From the NCBI RefSeq assembly GCF_048544455.1, contig NC_133538.1, positions 454,287,311-454,351,310 on the forward strand: DNA of 64,000 nt, read 5' to 3'. The position numbers and the translations under genes are program-made. Shown piece after piece: positions 12,893 through 24,776 of this stretch (position 1 is its first letter; every line of letters begins with the position of its first letter). The notes under the pieces are model-generated. The model saw nothing but the letters and a program-made list of their open reading frames with translations, was not told where the DNA came from and made no database searches. This stretch comes from Silene latifolia (lineage: Eukaryota; Streptophyta; Magnoliopsida; Caryophyllales; Caryophyllaceae).

Positions 12893-13010
12893 GGCCTAGC
12901 AGCGGCCTGGCCGTGGCCTGATGTTTGCCTGGCCGTGGCCTGCTGTAGCGTGGCAGCAGCCTAGCAGTAGCTTGCAGTGGCCTGGCTGTGACCTGGCAGT
13001 GGCCTAGCTA
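12893..13010. repeat. GC-rich minisatellite in 3' LTR of LTR-A
   Basis: Counterpart of 6089-6231, with GGCCTGGCCGTGGCCTG units, but shorter and more diverged. Confidence 0.8.
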
Positions 13011-14775
13011 AGTCGCGAGTTTGAGGCCATGTGTAGTTGGTTGTTAGGCCGAGTTTGAGGTTGCCATAATAACTTTTGAGCCGTGTCTATAAATCGTTGG
13101 GCGCTAGTTTGGTTTATTTAAAATATGATTAAATAACCGTCTCGTATTTTATATAACTTAATTTGTTAAATATCGTTCATTTATATATTTTCTCACATTA
13201 ATCATAAATGTGGAATTTATTATTTGTTCAAGTCAAAATTTGACGAAATGTCTCATTTACCTATAATATGAATTCTTAATCCGTTTATTCTCATTTATTT
13301 ATTGTATCTCAAATATGAGTGAATTATTCTACTTGTTTAATTAAATTGAGTCATTTATAATTGAATGCTTGTTTTGCTTATTATACATGGTTCATTTCCA
13401 TTTGTTTTCATTTTTATTCAAATGACAAATATTGAAGAAATAGGTTACTTATTCATGTTCATGAATATAATTTGGCATGAAATGTCTCACTCGGATTATC
13501 ATCGGTTCATTTCACGTAGTAGTCTCTTTCCAAGTTGATTCGTATCGCTTGGTTGAGTCGTATTCTTGATAATGCCTTTATGCTATACCGTATTGCTTGA
13601 CTTATCTTTACGCCTCTTTCGGACTGTCCTGCCGATTGTGGGTTTAGCTCATATCTTCCGCCTCTTTTCTGATCGTCCCGCCGATTGTGGGTTCTCGATT
13701 TCCGATCTGTCTTCGAGTCTTGGATGCGGACTGTTCTGCCGCATGTCGAATCGGGGACCATTCGGCTCCGAGAGTCTGGCCAGATTTAGACTAGGACTGA
13801 GTCTTGGGAGTACCATTGTCGTCCTACCAGGGGAATTATAAATTTATATATGAGTAGTAAAGGTCTTGCTTGGTTATAGATATTGGTATTTGTCTTTCAA
13901 GGTAAGAGTTATGCCTTGTGTTGTTTGTCTTGGTCCTATCGGATACTAGGAGTGAGCTGTAAGCCCTCTAGTTGCGATATGATCGTCGGGATTGATGTTC
14001 CCATCCGTTCTTATGGTGAGATGCAAGCCATAAGTATGAATGTGACATTAGTAGCCACGTTCCTTACAATGCTTGCTAAGTGGTTTTCCAAATAATGGCT
14101 ACGGTTTCTATCCTTGTAATTTGCATTGGTTGATCCCTTACTTAACTGTTTCACATGATTTGGATACTAGTCTCATATCTATGATCGTAATTCCTCGAAA
14201 TGCGTGTTTTTGCATAAATGACCGTATTCTTAACTTTCATATTTATTAATTATTTCACATTAATAATGAGTCTCCATTATGCTAATATTGATCTATCATA
14301 TTCCAACTTATTTAATTGACATGTGTAAATATATAAACTTGATATTCATATCTTTTGTAAGTATATTACATAATTTATCTAATTGAGTTCTTTGTTGTGT
14401 TCATTTTGACATTTTGTGGCTGGGAGAACCTTGAGTTACTCCCCACTGACTGTGGCGTATATGTTTACATGAATGACAGGTATTAGTGGTGCATTCGTGG
14501 GGGTGAAGACATGTGTGAGCTAGCGAGCACTTCGGCCTAGTAGTTGGTTTATTAGGATTGTTTAGACTCACCTTTTTTTTGTATTGTCATTCGAGGGATA
14601 TATTTTCCCTCACCTTGACTATCACGTTTGTATAATTTAAACTTTATTTCCGCATTCTTTATTTATGTTTTGGATTTTAATAAACCCGCACTTTAATTTT
14701 TAAAAGTTTCAAAAATTTCCTAATTTATGCTTGAATTTATAAGTTATATTTTCCGCTTTATCGCGGGGTGTCGCA

Positions 14776-15370
14776 ATAATTGATTGATAAATGTGATACG
14801 AGATTTAGTAGTTAATAGTTAATTTACTAAATTATTACGGTATGTGTGTATATTATGAGGCAGAGATAATTAGCTAATTAAGTTTACAAGGAGTTGTAAA
14901 ATTAGGTAAGAGGGTTTTATAAACACATTTTATATTGATAAAACGGTAAAATGTTACTAGGTGAGTGTACATTAATCACATGTTTGTATCGTTTAAGTGT
15001 TAAATCATCAAATTAATATTTAATTATATAGTATAATTAAATATAGGTCTTTTAAGCATTTGTGGGACAAATGTCCAAAGTGGAAATAAGACCCGAATAA
15101 GACCCAAATGGATCGACATACATATGTAACAAACACATAATTTTTTGCCAAATTTGCCTAACTTGTGATGATGTAATATGCTTACGTCATCCAACTAAAT
15201 TGTCTATAAATACTATACTATTCACACTCTTAAGATGATGAATTTTTTTAAAGACAAAAATCACTCTAAAACTCCTTGTTTTTCCATCATCTTTTCTTCC
15301 AAATTTGATCAATTGTTGGTCAAGGTTACATCAAACAAAATTCACATATAATTATTGTAAATAAGTATTA
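14776..15370 (+). repeat. copia-1 5' LTR, left part
   Basis: It aligns with 34549-35146 of the 3' LTR. It begins where LTR-A ends and stops at the L1 insertion. A TATA-like CTATAAATACTA at 15204-15215 matches the same motif in the 3' LTR (34980-34991) and is the probable promoter. Confidence 0.88.
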
Positions 15371-15399
15371 TTATTTTTTTGAAGGGAAGACCCAGAGGT

Positions 15400-18300
15400 C
15401 TACTGCATTAAAAGAGAATAAAAAATAATAGCATTGTTTGCACTCGGTGGTAGCTCCTCCGACCACACCGATCTACCAACTAATCTAGGAAATAAATGAG
15501 CTAAAGCATGTGCAACGCTATTGTTATCGCGACTAGTAAACGACCAAACAACAGAAGTAAAAGAGTTACATAAATTTAAAATATCCGACAAAACCAAAGC
15601 TAGCATATTTTTTCCAATGGACTTCTTCCTGAGCGCTTCCACGACCAACAAGCAGTCACTCTCCATGACCATCTCTTCGTGCCCCCTTCTTACAGCTTCC
15701 TTAACCCCTTCCAACACAAACTACCGCTTCAAAGAATCGAGGCTCCCAAGATCGGTCCCGAACTGCGCAAAACCCCACAACACTCTCCCTGTACTTCCTC
15801 GACACACCGCTCCCCAGCTCACTCCTTCCCCTTCCTTAGCCCCCGCGTCCACGTTAATCTTGACAACCCCGGCCTTGGGTGGCTCCCATCCTCTCGTCTC
15901 CACATCCCTCACAGCCCTCCTACTCGTCTTTTCCCTATTAGCCACCACAAAACCCCTTCCTTCCGTTTCCTCCATAACATCCAAGGCACGTCTAAGCACC
16001 CGCCAATGATCCACCTCCCACCCATCAAAAATCACCTTATATCGGTGTTCCCACAAGGCCTAGCAACACACCATAAACAAAGCTTGTTCCCTACCCCCAA
16101 AGCTCCTCCATCTAGTTTCCACCCATTCCCTCACGCAAGCTCCCTCATTCTCCTCCTCACCGAGACCCACTTCTTCCCAGACCCGCTTAACAATGGCACA
16201 ATCACGAAATAAATGTAAACTAGACTCAACGAAAGATTTACATAAAGAACAAAAAGCAGGCTCACCTCGAACTAGAGTAGCAATATTCGCTCTTGTTGCC
16301 AATGCCTCGCTGCACAGTTGCCAGAAGAAAAGCTTCACTCGGGGCCACACCGGGATTTTCCAGAGCCTATTCCACAGCCATTTTTCCTTCCCCCAATCCG
16401 ACACACCCCCAAGCTCCAACGCCTCCCTATCCCCAGCCAATCTTCGATTTGCGGACTTAACTGTGAACACACCATCTTTCTCCCCAACCCAAAACCAATC
16501 ATCAGGCGGTCTTGAGCTGCTAACCCGTATCCTCTTAATCCTCTCGCACTCAAAAGGCAAAAACAGCTCGGCTAGCAGAGACTCATTCCACCCCCCACCA
16601 TTATCAAGCGGCTTGGCTACGGTCATGAGTTCCTTCCCCGGAACCAATGGGCTCAATACCCGCCCTGTTTGAGTCTCGGGCAGCCAAGCATCCCTCCACA
16701 CCCGAATACCCAGACCGTCCCCAACTCTCCTCCTCCAACCACTATCCAAAACTCTCCTAGCTTCCACAATTCCTCTCCAAGTATAGCTTGGAGCACTACC
16801 GAGCTCCGCCGTCATAATATCACCCTCCGGGTAATATCTAGCTCTCATCACCCGCGCCCATAGCCCATCCGGTTCAGTCAACAGCCTCCACACTTGCTTG
16901 CCAAGGAGAGCCATATTAAAGAGGTAGAAATCACGAAACCCCATACCCCCACGGCTTTTCGATTGACATAGCCGACTCCACGCCACCCAGCTAATGCCTT
17001 TTTTCCCCTCCTCAAAACCCCACCAAAACCGCGATATTAAAGATTTAAGCTCATCACAAAAGTTTACGGGAATTTTGAAAATACTCATAACATAGGTAGG
17101 GAGTGAATTGGTCACAGCCTTTATAAGCACCTCCTTACCAGCCCTAGACAAGATTTTCCCGCGCCACCCACTCAGTCTCTTGCTCAGCTTATCTCTTAAA
17201 ATATCCGTTAGGACTTTCTTTAACTTACCCACCACCGTCGGCAGACCCAAGTATCTTTCCTGCTCCTGCACCTCAACAATCCCCAACCGTGTAGCCAAGT
17301 TACTCCGCTTCTGCAAAGGAATTCCCTTACTAAAGGAGACCGTAGTTTTAGCGAGGCTAACCAACTGTCCGGATGCATCCTCGTATCGCCGCAAAATGGA
17401 ATTAGTAGCATCAGCTTCCTCTATTCTTGCTCGCGTAAAAAATATACTATCCTCAGCGAAGAGTAAATGCGAAACCAGTGGAGCATTATTCGCGACCCTA
17501 ATCCCGTGTAAACTACCCATCTCGACAGCTCTCCGCATCAGACTAGATAACACCTCAGCACACAAAATAAAGAGATATGGCGACAGCGGGTCGCCTTGTC
17601 GTAACCCTCTCGAAAGGTTGAACGCTTCCGTGGGTTGCCCATTAATAAGAACCGAGAAGGACACCGTAGTAACACAAGCCATCACCCGAGAGACCCACTC
17701 CCTATCAAACCCCACAGCGGACAAAACCCTTCTTAGGAAACTCCATTCCACTCTATCGTAAGCTTTTTCCATGTCAAGTTTAATCGCCATATAAGCCTCT
17801 CTGCTTCTCGACATCTTCATAAAATGGAAAAGCTCAAATGCAATCATCACATTGTCCGAAATTGATCGACCCGGAGTAAAAGCACTTTGGTTTTCTGAGA
17901 CGATCTCCCTCAGGAACTCCTTTAACCGGTTGGCTAACACTTTGGACACGAGTTTATAAGCTACGTTACACAAGCTGATAGGCCGGAAATCACGTATACT
18001 CGCTGGATCCTTTATCTTGGGAATAAGTACAATGTTGGTTTTATTCAAGCCCCTTGGCGAGGCCTCACCACGCAGAATCGCCAAAACCGAGTCAAGTACC
18101 TCCTGCCCCACCTTCCCCCAATATGTTTAGTAGAACAAACCATTCATCCCATCCGGACCAGGAGCTTTCAACGGGTGCATTTGGTTCAAAGCATCAATCA
18201 CCTCATCCTCGCTGTAAGCCCGTCGCAGCCGAGCATTCATGTCATCGTTAACCCGCTGCTCAATTCCGTGGAGAACATCCTCGGGTATAATTGGGTTCGA

Positions 18301-19496
18301 CGACTGAAACAAACTTTGAAAATAATTGATAGCAACACCCGCAACCGCATCATCTCCACTCCGAGTTACCCCCTCATCATCAACAAGCTGGGCAATATGG
18401 TTCTTCCTTTTCTTTTCCCCTGCTCTTGTATGAAAGAATTTTGTGTTCCTATCACCGTCCTTCAACCACAAAGCCCTCGATCTCTGTCTCCAATATTGCT
18501 CCTATTTCTTCCTCAAACCCGCTATCTCCGCAACCAGTTTACACCGTCTAAGGACAACCTCTTCTGACCGTTCTTTATCATTAAGCGCATCCAGCTGTTT
18601 ATTTTTAATCCCGATGCTTCTTCTAATCTGGTTGATACTAGTCCCCTTCCACCTACGCAGCTCTCTAGCACACTCCTCCAGGACGTGTACCAAGTTGCCC
18701 CTACCCCTAGCAACTCCACGTTCAATGGCTTCACAACACTCCTCCTCGCCAACCCAAATTTGTTCGAACCTAAAGCATCGCTTCCTAGACTTCTCTTCTT
18801 CCCGGCAGTTCAGAACTAGCTTCAAAGGAGCATGGTCTGACCAATCACGCGTCAAATAAAACAAACGAGCCTAAGGAAATAGATCGACCCAGCTTGACAA
18901 ACACAAAGCTCTATCTAGCATACATTGTCGATTAGCATCCCTCACTTGGCCATTATCATAGGAAAAATTATAACCCTCCCAAGGCACATCTCGCAACCCA
19001 CATTCATCGACCGCAGCTCGAAAATTGTTCATTTGCCATTGTGGTCTACTACCCCCTTCATCTCAGTAGAATACAGAATCTCATTAAAATCACCAATATA
19101 AACCCAAGGCAAATTCGACTGCCTACCAAGAAGTCTAAGCAGCTCCCAAGAGAGGTGCCGGTCAGACACCGCCGGCCACCCATAGAACCCTGTAACTCTC
19201 CACTCCCCAACCTCACTCTTAATCACAAAATCCATGTGGTGAACAGAAGCAGATACAAAAGTACAGTCGATCTCCTTCTGCCACAACATAGCAAGCCCTC
19301 CCGATCTCCCTACACTATCAACCTCCAAACCAAAATAGCCATCTAACCTTTCCTTCACCCTCCTAAACTCACGACCACTCAGTTTCGTCTCACACAGAAA
19401 TAGAATGGTTGGGGCCTCCTTCCGTACCAGAGCACGGAGTGCTGTAGCTGTATCGGGGTTGCCAAAGCCCCGACAGTTGATAGTCATGATATTCAT
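15400..19496 (-). pseudogene. L1 ORF2: endonuclease, reverse transcriptase, RNase H (broken)
   Basis: It begins at ATG 19496, overlapping the ORF1 stop as ATGA. The first 155 codons are an apurinic-type endonuclease (NCRGFGNPDTATALR, ETKLSGREF, YIGDFNEIL). A stop and a frameshift follow near 18870-19030. From 18864 to 15400 one frame continues, broken by stops at about 18502, 18127, 16060 and 15721. RT motifs are clear: KTNIVLIPK, RPISLCNVAYKL, NQSAFTPGRSISDN, LDMEKAYDRV, GLRQGDPLSPYLF. The catalytic box at about 17447-17461 reads FAED instead of FADD, a change of an essential aspartate. A C-terminal Cys/His segment (CSLCKSFVESSLHLFRDC) and an RNase H (KINVDAGAKEGEG onward) complete it. The enzyme nicks target DNA and copies its RNA there; this copy cannot. 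Confidence 0.93.
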
Positions 19497-20912
19497 TGGG
19501 CCTGGCGGGGTTGATCTTTGTCAATCTTCGCCTCAGATATTAAGATGTTCCCGTCTATGGTAAGTCTCGCTTTCTTCTGTGTTTCCTCCCCCACCAAATA
19601 CTCCCTTCCCCACTTATTCACCTCCTGCCCCTTCAACTTCGATCCCCCCTCCGTACCTGCTCCTCTATCACAAGACCTAGGAATACGAGTCCACCTTCTC
19701 CCTCCTCCATTCCCCCTTCCTCCAACAATATTCGAATTCGTCGCCATCACTACTCCCTCCATCCCCTCCCCCATCTGGCTTACATCAGAGAACCTGCCAC
19801 TCGCCTTCACCACTTCCCTATCCCCCTTTAGATTGTTCCCCCTCTGAGACTCCAGCTTCCTCTCCCCTGAGCATGTCAAGAATTCCACCGTAGCATCAGC
19901 TTTCTCCCCCACAGTCTCCCCTTAGCATGTCAAGAATTCCACCATAGCATCCGCTTTCTCCCCCACAGTCTCCCCACCACCTCCCTGTCCTCTTATCACA
20001 GCCTTATTCTCCACCCGCATAGCTTGCACCTGTTTCTTAGTACGTAGGTCGATAGCAATACTTTTGTGTTTCTCGATCATATTCGATATAGTCTCTTCCG
20101 AATTCTTGTCACTTTCTTCATCAAACTGAGCCCTAAGATTCCTTGCAGCCTTCCCCGTTTCTTCCTTAACCGTTTTCACCACCTTCCATGGTGAAGCCCT
20201 TAGCCAGTCTCCAAATTTAAGATCTTCCTCCTCATATGGCCCTTCCTCACAATCCTTTTCCCCATGCCCTATAAGACCACACCCATAGCAGTACGTAGGT
20301 AACCTCTCGTATTTGACATTAAATTTAAGCGTCCTTCCATCACGAACCTGTATCGGGATATCAGCCTTCAATGGTTTTCTAATGTCGTACAACACACGCA
20401 CGCGGATTGCCCTATCGAGCCCAGGGTTAGGGCCATGTTCAAAGTGCATAAACGTCCCCAAACGGTTTCCTAAATTCTTAGCATTCAAAGGACTAGTACA
20501 GCCTGATAAAGGTAGGTCATAGATTCGCGCCCAAATCGGAAATAAGAACAATGAGGAATCAGTAATTTTACCCGACAAAGATGGTTCATCAAAACACCAC
20601 ATGAACCTGTCAAAATGCCATGGCTATCCTTCTAGAACCCTCGCCTTATCCCTTTCTGCCCCAAAACGAAACATGAAGGTCTTCTCTTTCGCATCGATGA
20701 CCCATCGTAGGTTTAGATGGATTCCACAACTTGATCATTGTATCGATCGCCGCCTTGACATTAATAGCCCTCGAATCCCAAAGATTCCCAACGAGGAGAA
20801 GTTTGCCTTCTCCTGCCGCCTCCGTCACATCCTCCTCCCATTCAAACACCCCATCACACTCTCCCATAGGCTCTTTCCCCTCCCGGTGAGTCTCCGATGA
20901 TCCACTCTCCAT
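19493..20912 (-). pseudogene. L1 ORF1: nucleic-acid-binding Gag-like protein (broken)
   Basis: The probable start is ATG 20912 (MESGSSETHREGKEPMGECD); an upstream in-frame ATG at 20978 opens only a hydrophobic leader. The central part resembles the plant DUF4283 ORF1 family and has one CCHC knuckle, CYGCGLIGHGEKDC. A frameshift lies between 20602 and 20646, and a TAA stop at about 19922. The segment around that stop is a tandem duplication of about 55 bases, so VGEKADA..VEFLTC occurs twice; the stop falls in the first repeat. The end overlaps the ORF2 start by ATGA, suggesting translation of ORF2 by reinitiation. ORF1 proteins coat L1 RNA. Confidence 0.88.
19866..19981 (-). repeat. Tandem duplication of about 55 bases inside L1 ORF1
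   Basis: The plus strand shows GAGCATGTCAAGAATTCCAC at 19869 and TAGCATGTCAAGAATTCCAC at 19924, each continuing to CACAGTCTCCCC. The two copies differ at a few bases, one of which creates the stop codon in ORF1. Confidence 0.85.
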
Positions 20913-21120
20913 GGCACCTGCACACACGAAACAAAGAGAACAAACAAAGAAAAACGAACAAAGAAGAAACCTACTCACGACGAGGTCATGAGCAAGGCCT
21001 CGAGAAAGAGGAGAATCGAAGAAAAATAGGACGAGAGATAGAGAAAATCAGACGGGAAACCCTAGGAAACCCTAGACGTTTGATATTGGTTTTTTCCTTG
21101 CCTGGTTAAACACTTAATTT

Positions 21121-21484
21121 AAATCAAGTATTATTAATTAGTAATAATACTACATAATACAAAGTTAATTCTATATATTATCTCCTAAATAATTATAGAA
21201 ATTTTGGGCTAGTCTTGGATGCATTCTAAAGGAGGTCATCTAATTTGGTGACTTGGGGTTAAGGAAGATCATCCATATTCATATAGGTCAAGAACAACAT
21301 AAGGAAGGAGTCCTTTGTTGTGCCCTATAATACCATTTTACCAACAATGTAAGGAAGGTACTTCTTCTTATTTTCTTATATTAAGCATATAGATTGCATG
21401 CATGTGATTGAGACCACATTAAATTAAATTAATTAGTAATTTAAATATAATTAGAGGAGTCTAATTAGGCTCTTAAAACTAACA
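21121..21484 (+). repeat. copia-1 5' LTR, right part
   Basis: It aligns with 35133-35493 of the 3' LTR, ends CTTAAAACTAACA and is followed by the primer site. With 14776-15370 it makes up the LTR interrupted by the L1. Confidence 0.9.
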
Positions 21485-21498
21485 ATTAGTATCAGAGC
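21485..21498 (+). promoter_or_regulatory. Primer-binding site of copia-1 (initiator-Met type, mutated)
   Basis: ATTAGTATCAGAGC directly follows the LTR and corresponds to TTGGTATCAGAGC with two changes. Confidence 0.75.
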
Positions 21499-23125
21499 AT
21501 TGTTATTCACGTGCATGTTGTTTTAAGATGATTTTATCGCTTTTATGAGATAAATTGATAAAATGAGTATTTGGATGTTAAAATTGGTTTTATCACAAAA
21601 TATCAATTTGCATGTAAGAATCTGATCTAAAATGTTTTGGGTCGGAATTTTGATTTTTTCCGGTTTTTATAGCACATAATTACATATTGCCGATTAAAAC
21701 CAAGTTAAAATGCATTAATTTTAGTTTAATACTAATAAAATTATGTTTCATATTAACTTTGAGTATGTTTATTAACAAATAATAACATGTATGTTTTAAT
21801 TATGAGAACTAGAATTTTCAAATTAATTTGATTAATTTTAATAGTTTATTGATTTTTATTGGATACAAATTGGTAAATAGTGGTTATTTTGTAAATAAAT
21901 AATAATTGGAAATTTTTGGTCGAAATTTTTTGATAATTAGCTACTATAATTTATTCCAAAATGTTCAAAAATTTTGTTTTGTTTTTTTTGAATTTTTATG
22001 GTTTGATTTGGAATTAAATTGTACAATTATCGAGTAAATTGCAAAAATGCTAGAAATCGATTTTATGGGCTAAATTTTCGACATGAACATCATTTTGGTA
22101 GGTGACCAGAATATAAAAAAATTTTAAAATTGATTTTTCCATAATGGTTATGATTAAATTGAATTATTTCATAAAAGTTATGAATTCTAAGGTAATTTTG
22201 CTATATTAAAATCAAATAAATCCTATTAATCACCATATAATTAGTGGGGACTAATTTTTGGAGTTAGAACAGATTAGTATGATTGGTTTATCTTAAAATT
22301 ATTTTAAGATGTGATTGTATATTTTTTAATGGTTAAAAAATTGCACAATCTCGGAAAACCGAGCTCACATGATCGTTGTTGGTAAATTAGGACGATTTGG
22401 CATGACATATATCATTTATTACATATTTTTATTCATGTTGATGAATGGATTTAAGTTATGTTGATCATTTAGTTTTACCTAACATGGCCATAGTTAGAAG
22501 TCGATATTACCCGTAATGAAAGGGTACATCGATTGTTTTGTAATTTAAATGCGATCTCGTATCGCCGGTTTGTAATTAATTAATAATTTTTAATTATTTA
22601 AATTATTGTATAATAGGAGTAGCTATGTAATTTGATTATATTAGTTATGTATTTGTTCGAGTTTTCTCGAAGACGGAGTTTCCCTTAGACGGCGAATTTC
22701 GTAAAGGAGTTCCAAAATCCTAAAGACGGTGGTTTCTTGGAGGCCGTTCCAATGAAGACTCAAGGGACCAAGGAGTTGGTTTTCAAAGTGTAATAGACTA
22801 GTAAATTAGATTAGATGCATGGCCATATTAGGATTTATTGTTTTTCATGATTTTTCTATGCATTCATGCCAAATCGTCACAACATGCATTTTATCGTTTT
22901 ATACGAGTGTTGTCATTTTATGATTATCTAGTATTCACTAATTTAGTTCACTTAAAGGTGAAAGATGATTAATTGACAAGATCTCTCACATTACTTAAAA
23001 TTGAGATTAGCCTTACCAATTAGTAGCACCTATGAATCCCTTCTTTATTAGGAGCACGCTCAACCTAGCGAGGTGTAACCTTTTTACGTTGGGTAAGTGG
23101 GGTAATAATTGTTATTACGTGTCAA
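21499..23125 (+). other. copia-1 untranslated leader, first part
   Basis: AT-rich and without ORFs. Parts such as CTATGAATCCCTTCTT and TTTTACGTTGGGTAAGT recur in the copia-2 leader around 51789-51845, which confirms it as leader sequence. It is cut by the gypsy element at 23131. Confidence 0.75.
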
Positions 23126-23130
23126 ATTTG

Positions 23131-24642
23131 TGATAAGTGAATATTTTATATACTTCCATCCCCTATATTAGCTTCATTTTATTTTTATATTTAGCACTTA
23201 TTATAGTGTCTTAAGCTAATATTTGTTGTTCTAGTGTATTTGTTTGTCTTAACATGTTTTTGTAGGAATCTAAGCATTTAGAGGCTTTTTCCTATCATTT
23301 TATACACTAAGTTCATTAAGCTAATCAAGACCAAGTGTGGACTAAGCATGGAGTATTGGCATGGGTTTGCATGAAGAAATTGGTGGATCAAATTGTGTAA
23401 TTCAAGTGTTGTCAACAACCAAAATCAAGCCCAACTTCAAAGTCCAAGTCAATGGGAAAGCATGGGATTCTAAAAGTTCCTAAGATGCCAAATGCTATCA
23501 TTAACCGGGTGATTAATCGCACAATTAATCACCAACATTGGATACCCTTTGCAATTAAGAGGAGAATTAAGAGAATTAACCGAGGATCACACGACCCCGA
23601 TCGGGGCCGCCTAACCCCGATCGGGGTTGCATGACCATTGATGGCTTACATTTTTCTCCTCCTCTCCTATAAATAGGAGAGGTAATCCGAGGTCTTAGGC
23701 ATCCAATTTTTACGTCCAAGTCTTAGTTTACAATAGCCTTAAGCATTATAATTCTCTCAATTGTTTTCATATTAGTTTACAAATTAGTTAATCTTGTAGT
23801 TGTTCAAACATTTGGTTCTAAGTTATTTCAAGCTTTTGGTTATACATTGTTACAAGTTCTCTATTATTAAGGTATTTCTTTTTCTAATTTGCAATTTACA
23901 TTTCTATTTTAGTTACCACATAGTTTATAATCAAGTATTCCATTTTACATTAGCATTGTTCTTTTCTCATGTTATATCATCTAATTAATATAAATCTTAT
24001 AACCATGTTTAATATTTCTTACAATATAAATTGCAATTTACATTTTAGTATGAGTAGCTAAATTTCCTAGTCTAAGGGCTAGGGGAGCCATGCATAAAAT
24101 CAAATATATAACATGATAAAATAGATTAATAATAATATTGAACATATTGCTTCTATCACATGCTTGTGCCACAATGTTTAATCTTTGTTTAGGGCCCTAT
24201 TCATTTGATTAAGTTTGTTTATTCGTTCTATAAGTCGAGAGGCACGGAATTGAATTAGACAAAGCATGTATAGTAGGACGACCTAGTCATGGACGAGAGT
24301 TTCTCTAGGACCCGGTCTATGGTTGATGCTAATGCCGCAAGGTGGGTATCTTTAAGCCTAAGCAATTGACAATGTTGTTAGTACCGAATTTATCATGACC
24401 ATATGTTTATCTTTGCATGTGTGACCCGAACCCCTTAGACTCTCTTTTATTATATAATTTACATCATAATTCTTATTAATCACCAAACAACCAAAGCAAA
24501 CCAAATCGTAATCGACCTTGATAAAAATCTACCCATAGCAATTCACGAAGTAATTCCCGTTTCCTTGTGTTCGACCCCTATTGCTACATTAACTTGTTGT
24601 TTAGGGAATTTATCTTTGCATAGGTACGCGATAAGCCTATCA
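23131..24642 (+). repeat. 5' LTR of the Ogre/Tat/Athila-like element
   Basis: 1512 bases, TG...CA. The downstream half (23751-24642) repeats almost exactly at 27001-27882. A TATA box CTATAAATAGG lies at 23667-23677. Two perfect 12-base palindromes CCCCGATCGGGG (23595-23606 and 23615-23626) stand 40-80 bases upstream of it. Confidence 0.93.
23667..23677 (+). promoter_or_regulatory. TATA box of the gypsy LTR
   Basis: CTATAAATAGG in U3, with transcription expected to start about 30 bases downstream. The paired CCCCGATCGGGG palindromes lie just upstream. Confidence 0.75.
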
Positions 24643-24647
24643 AATTT

Positions 24648-24664
24648 TGGCGCCGTTGCCGGGG
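24648..24664 (+). promoter_or_regulatory. Primer-binding site, tRNA-Asp type
   Basis: TGGCGCCGTTGCCGGGG begins five bases after the 5' LTR. This primer is common in Athila/Tat-like plant gypsy elements. Confidence 0.85.
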
Positions 24665-24776
24665 AAACGGTTTTATTGCTTTTTGAATTGTCGATTTTTA
24701 TCTTGTTTTCCTTCGTCTTGGGGAACACTTGTTCCTTGAGACCGTTACTTATCACTTCTCTAGAAATTGTTGTCTT

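Larger units (their letters stand above)
15371..21120 (-). mobile_element. L1-type LINE, minus strand, near full length
   Basis: A poly(T) at 15371-15380 marks the 3' poly(A) tail on the minus strand; the 5' end is near 21120. The flanks show a target duplication of about 12 bases: AAATAAGTATTA (15359-15370) and AAATCAAGTATTA (21121-21133), with one base difference. Two coding regions follow in the normal L1 order: ORF1 with a CCHC knuckle, then ORF2 with apurinic endonuclease, reverse transcriptase and RNase H. At 5.75 kb it is close to the usual plant L1 length, but both ORFs are broken. It lies inside the copia-1 5' LTR and is therefore younger than it. Confidence 0.93.

Noticed and set aside
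15521..20900. Many plus-strand ORFs of 60-217 codons
   Set aside because: Shadows opposite the minus-strand L1 ORF1 and ORF2; rich in Pro/Ser and without motifs.
23800..23988. 62-codon ORF repeated at 27050-27238
   Set aside because: Identical LTR sequence of the gypsy element; hydrophobic AT-rich chance frame.
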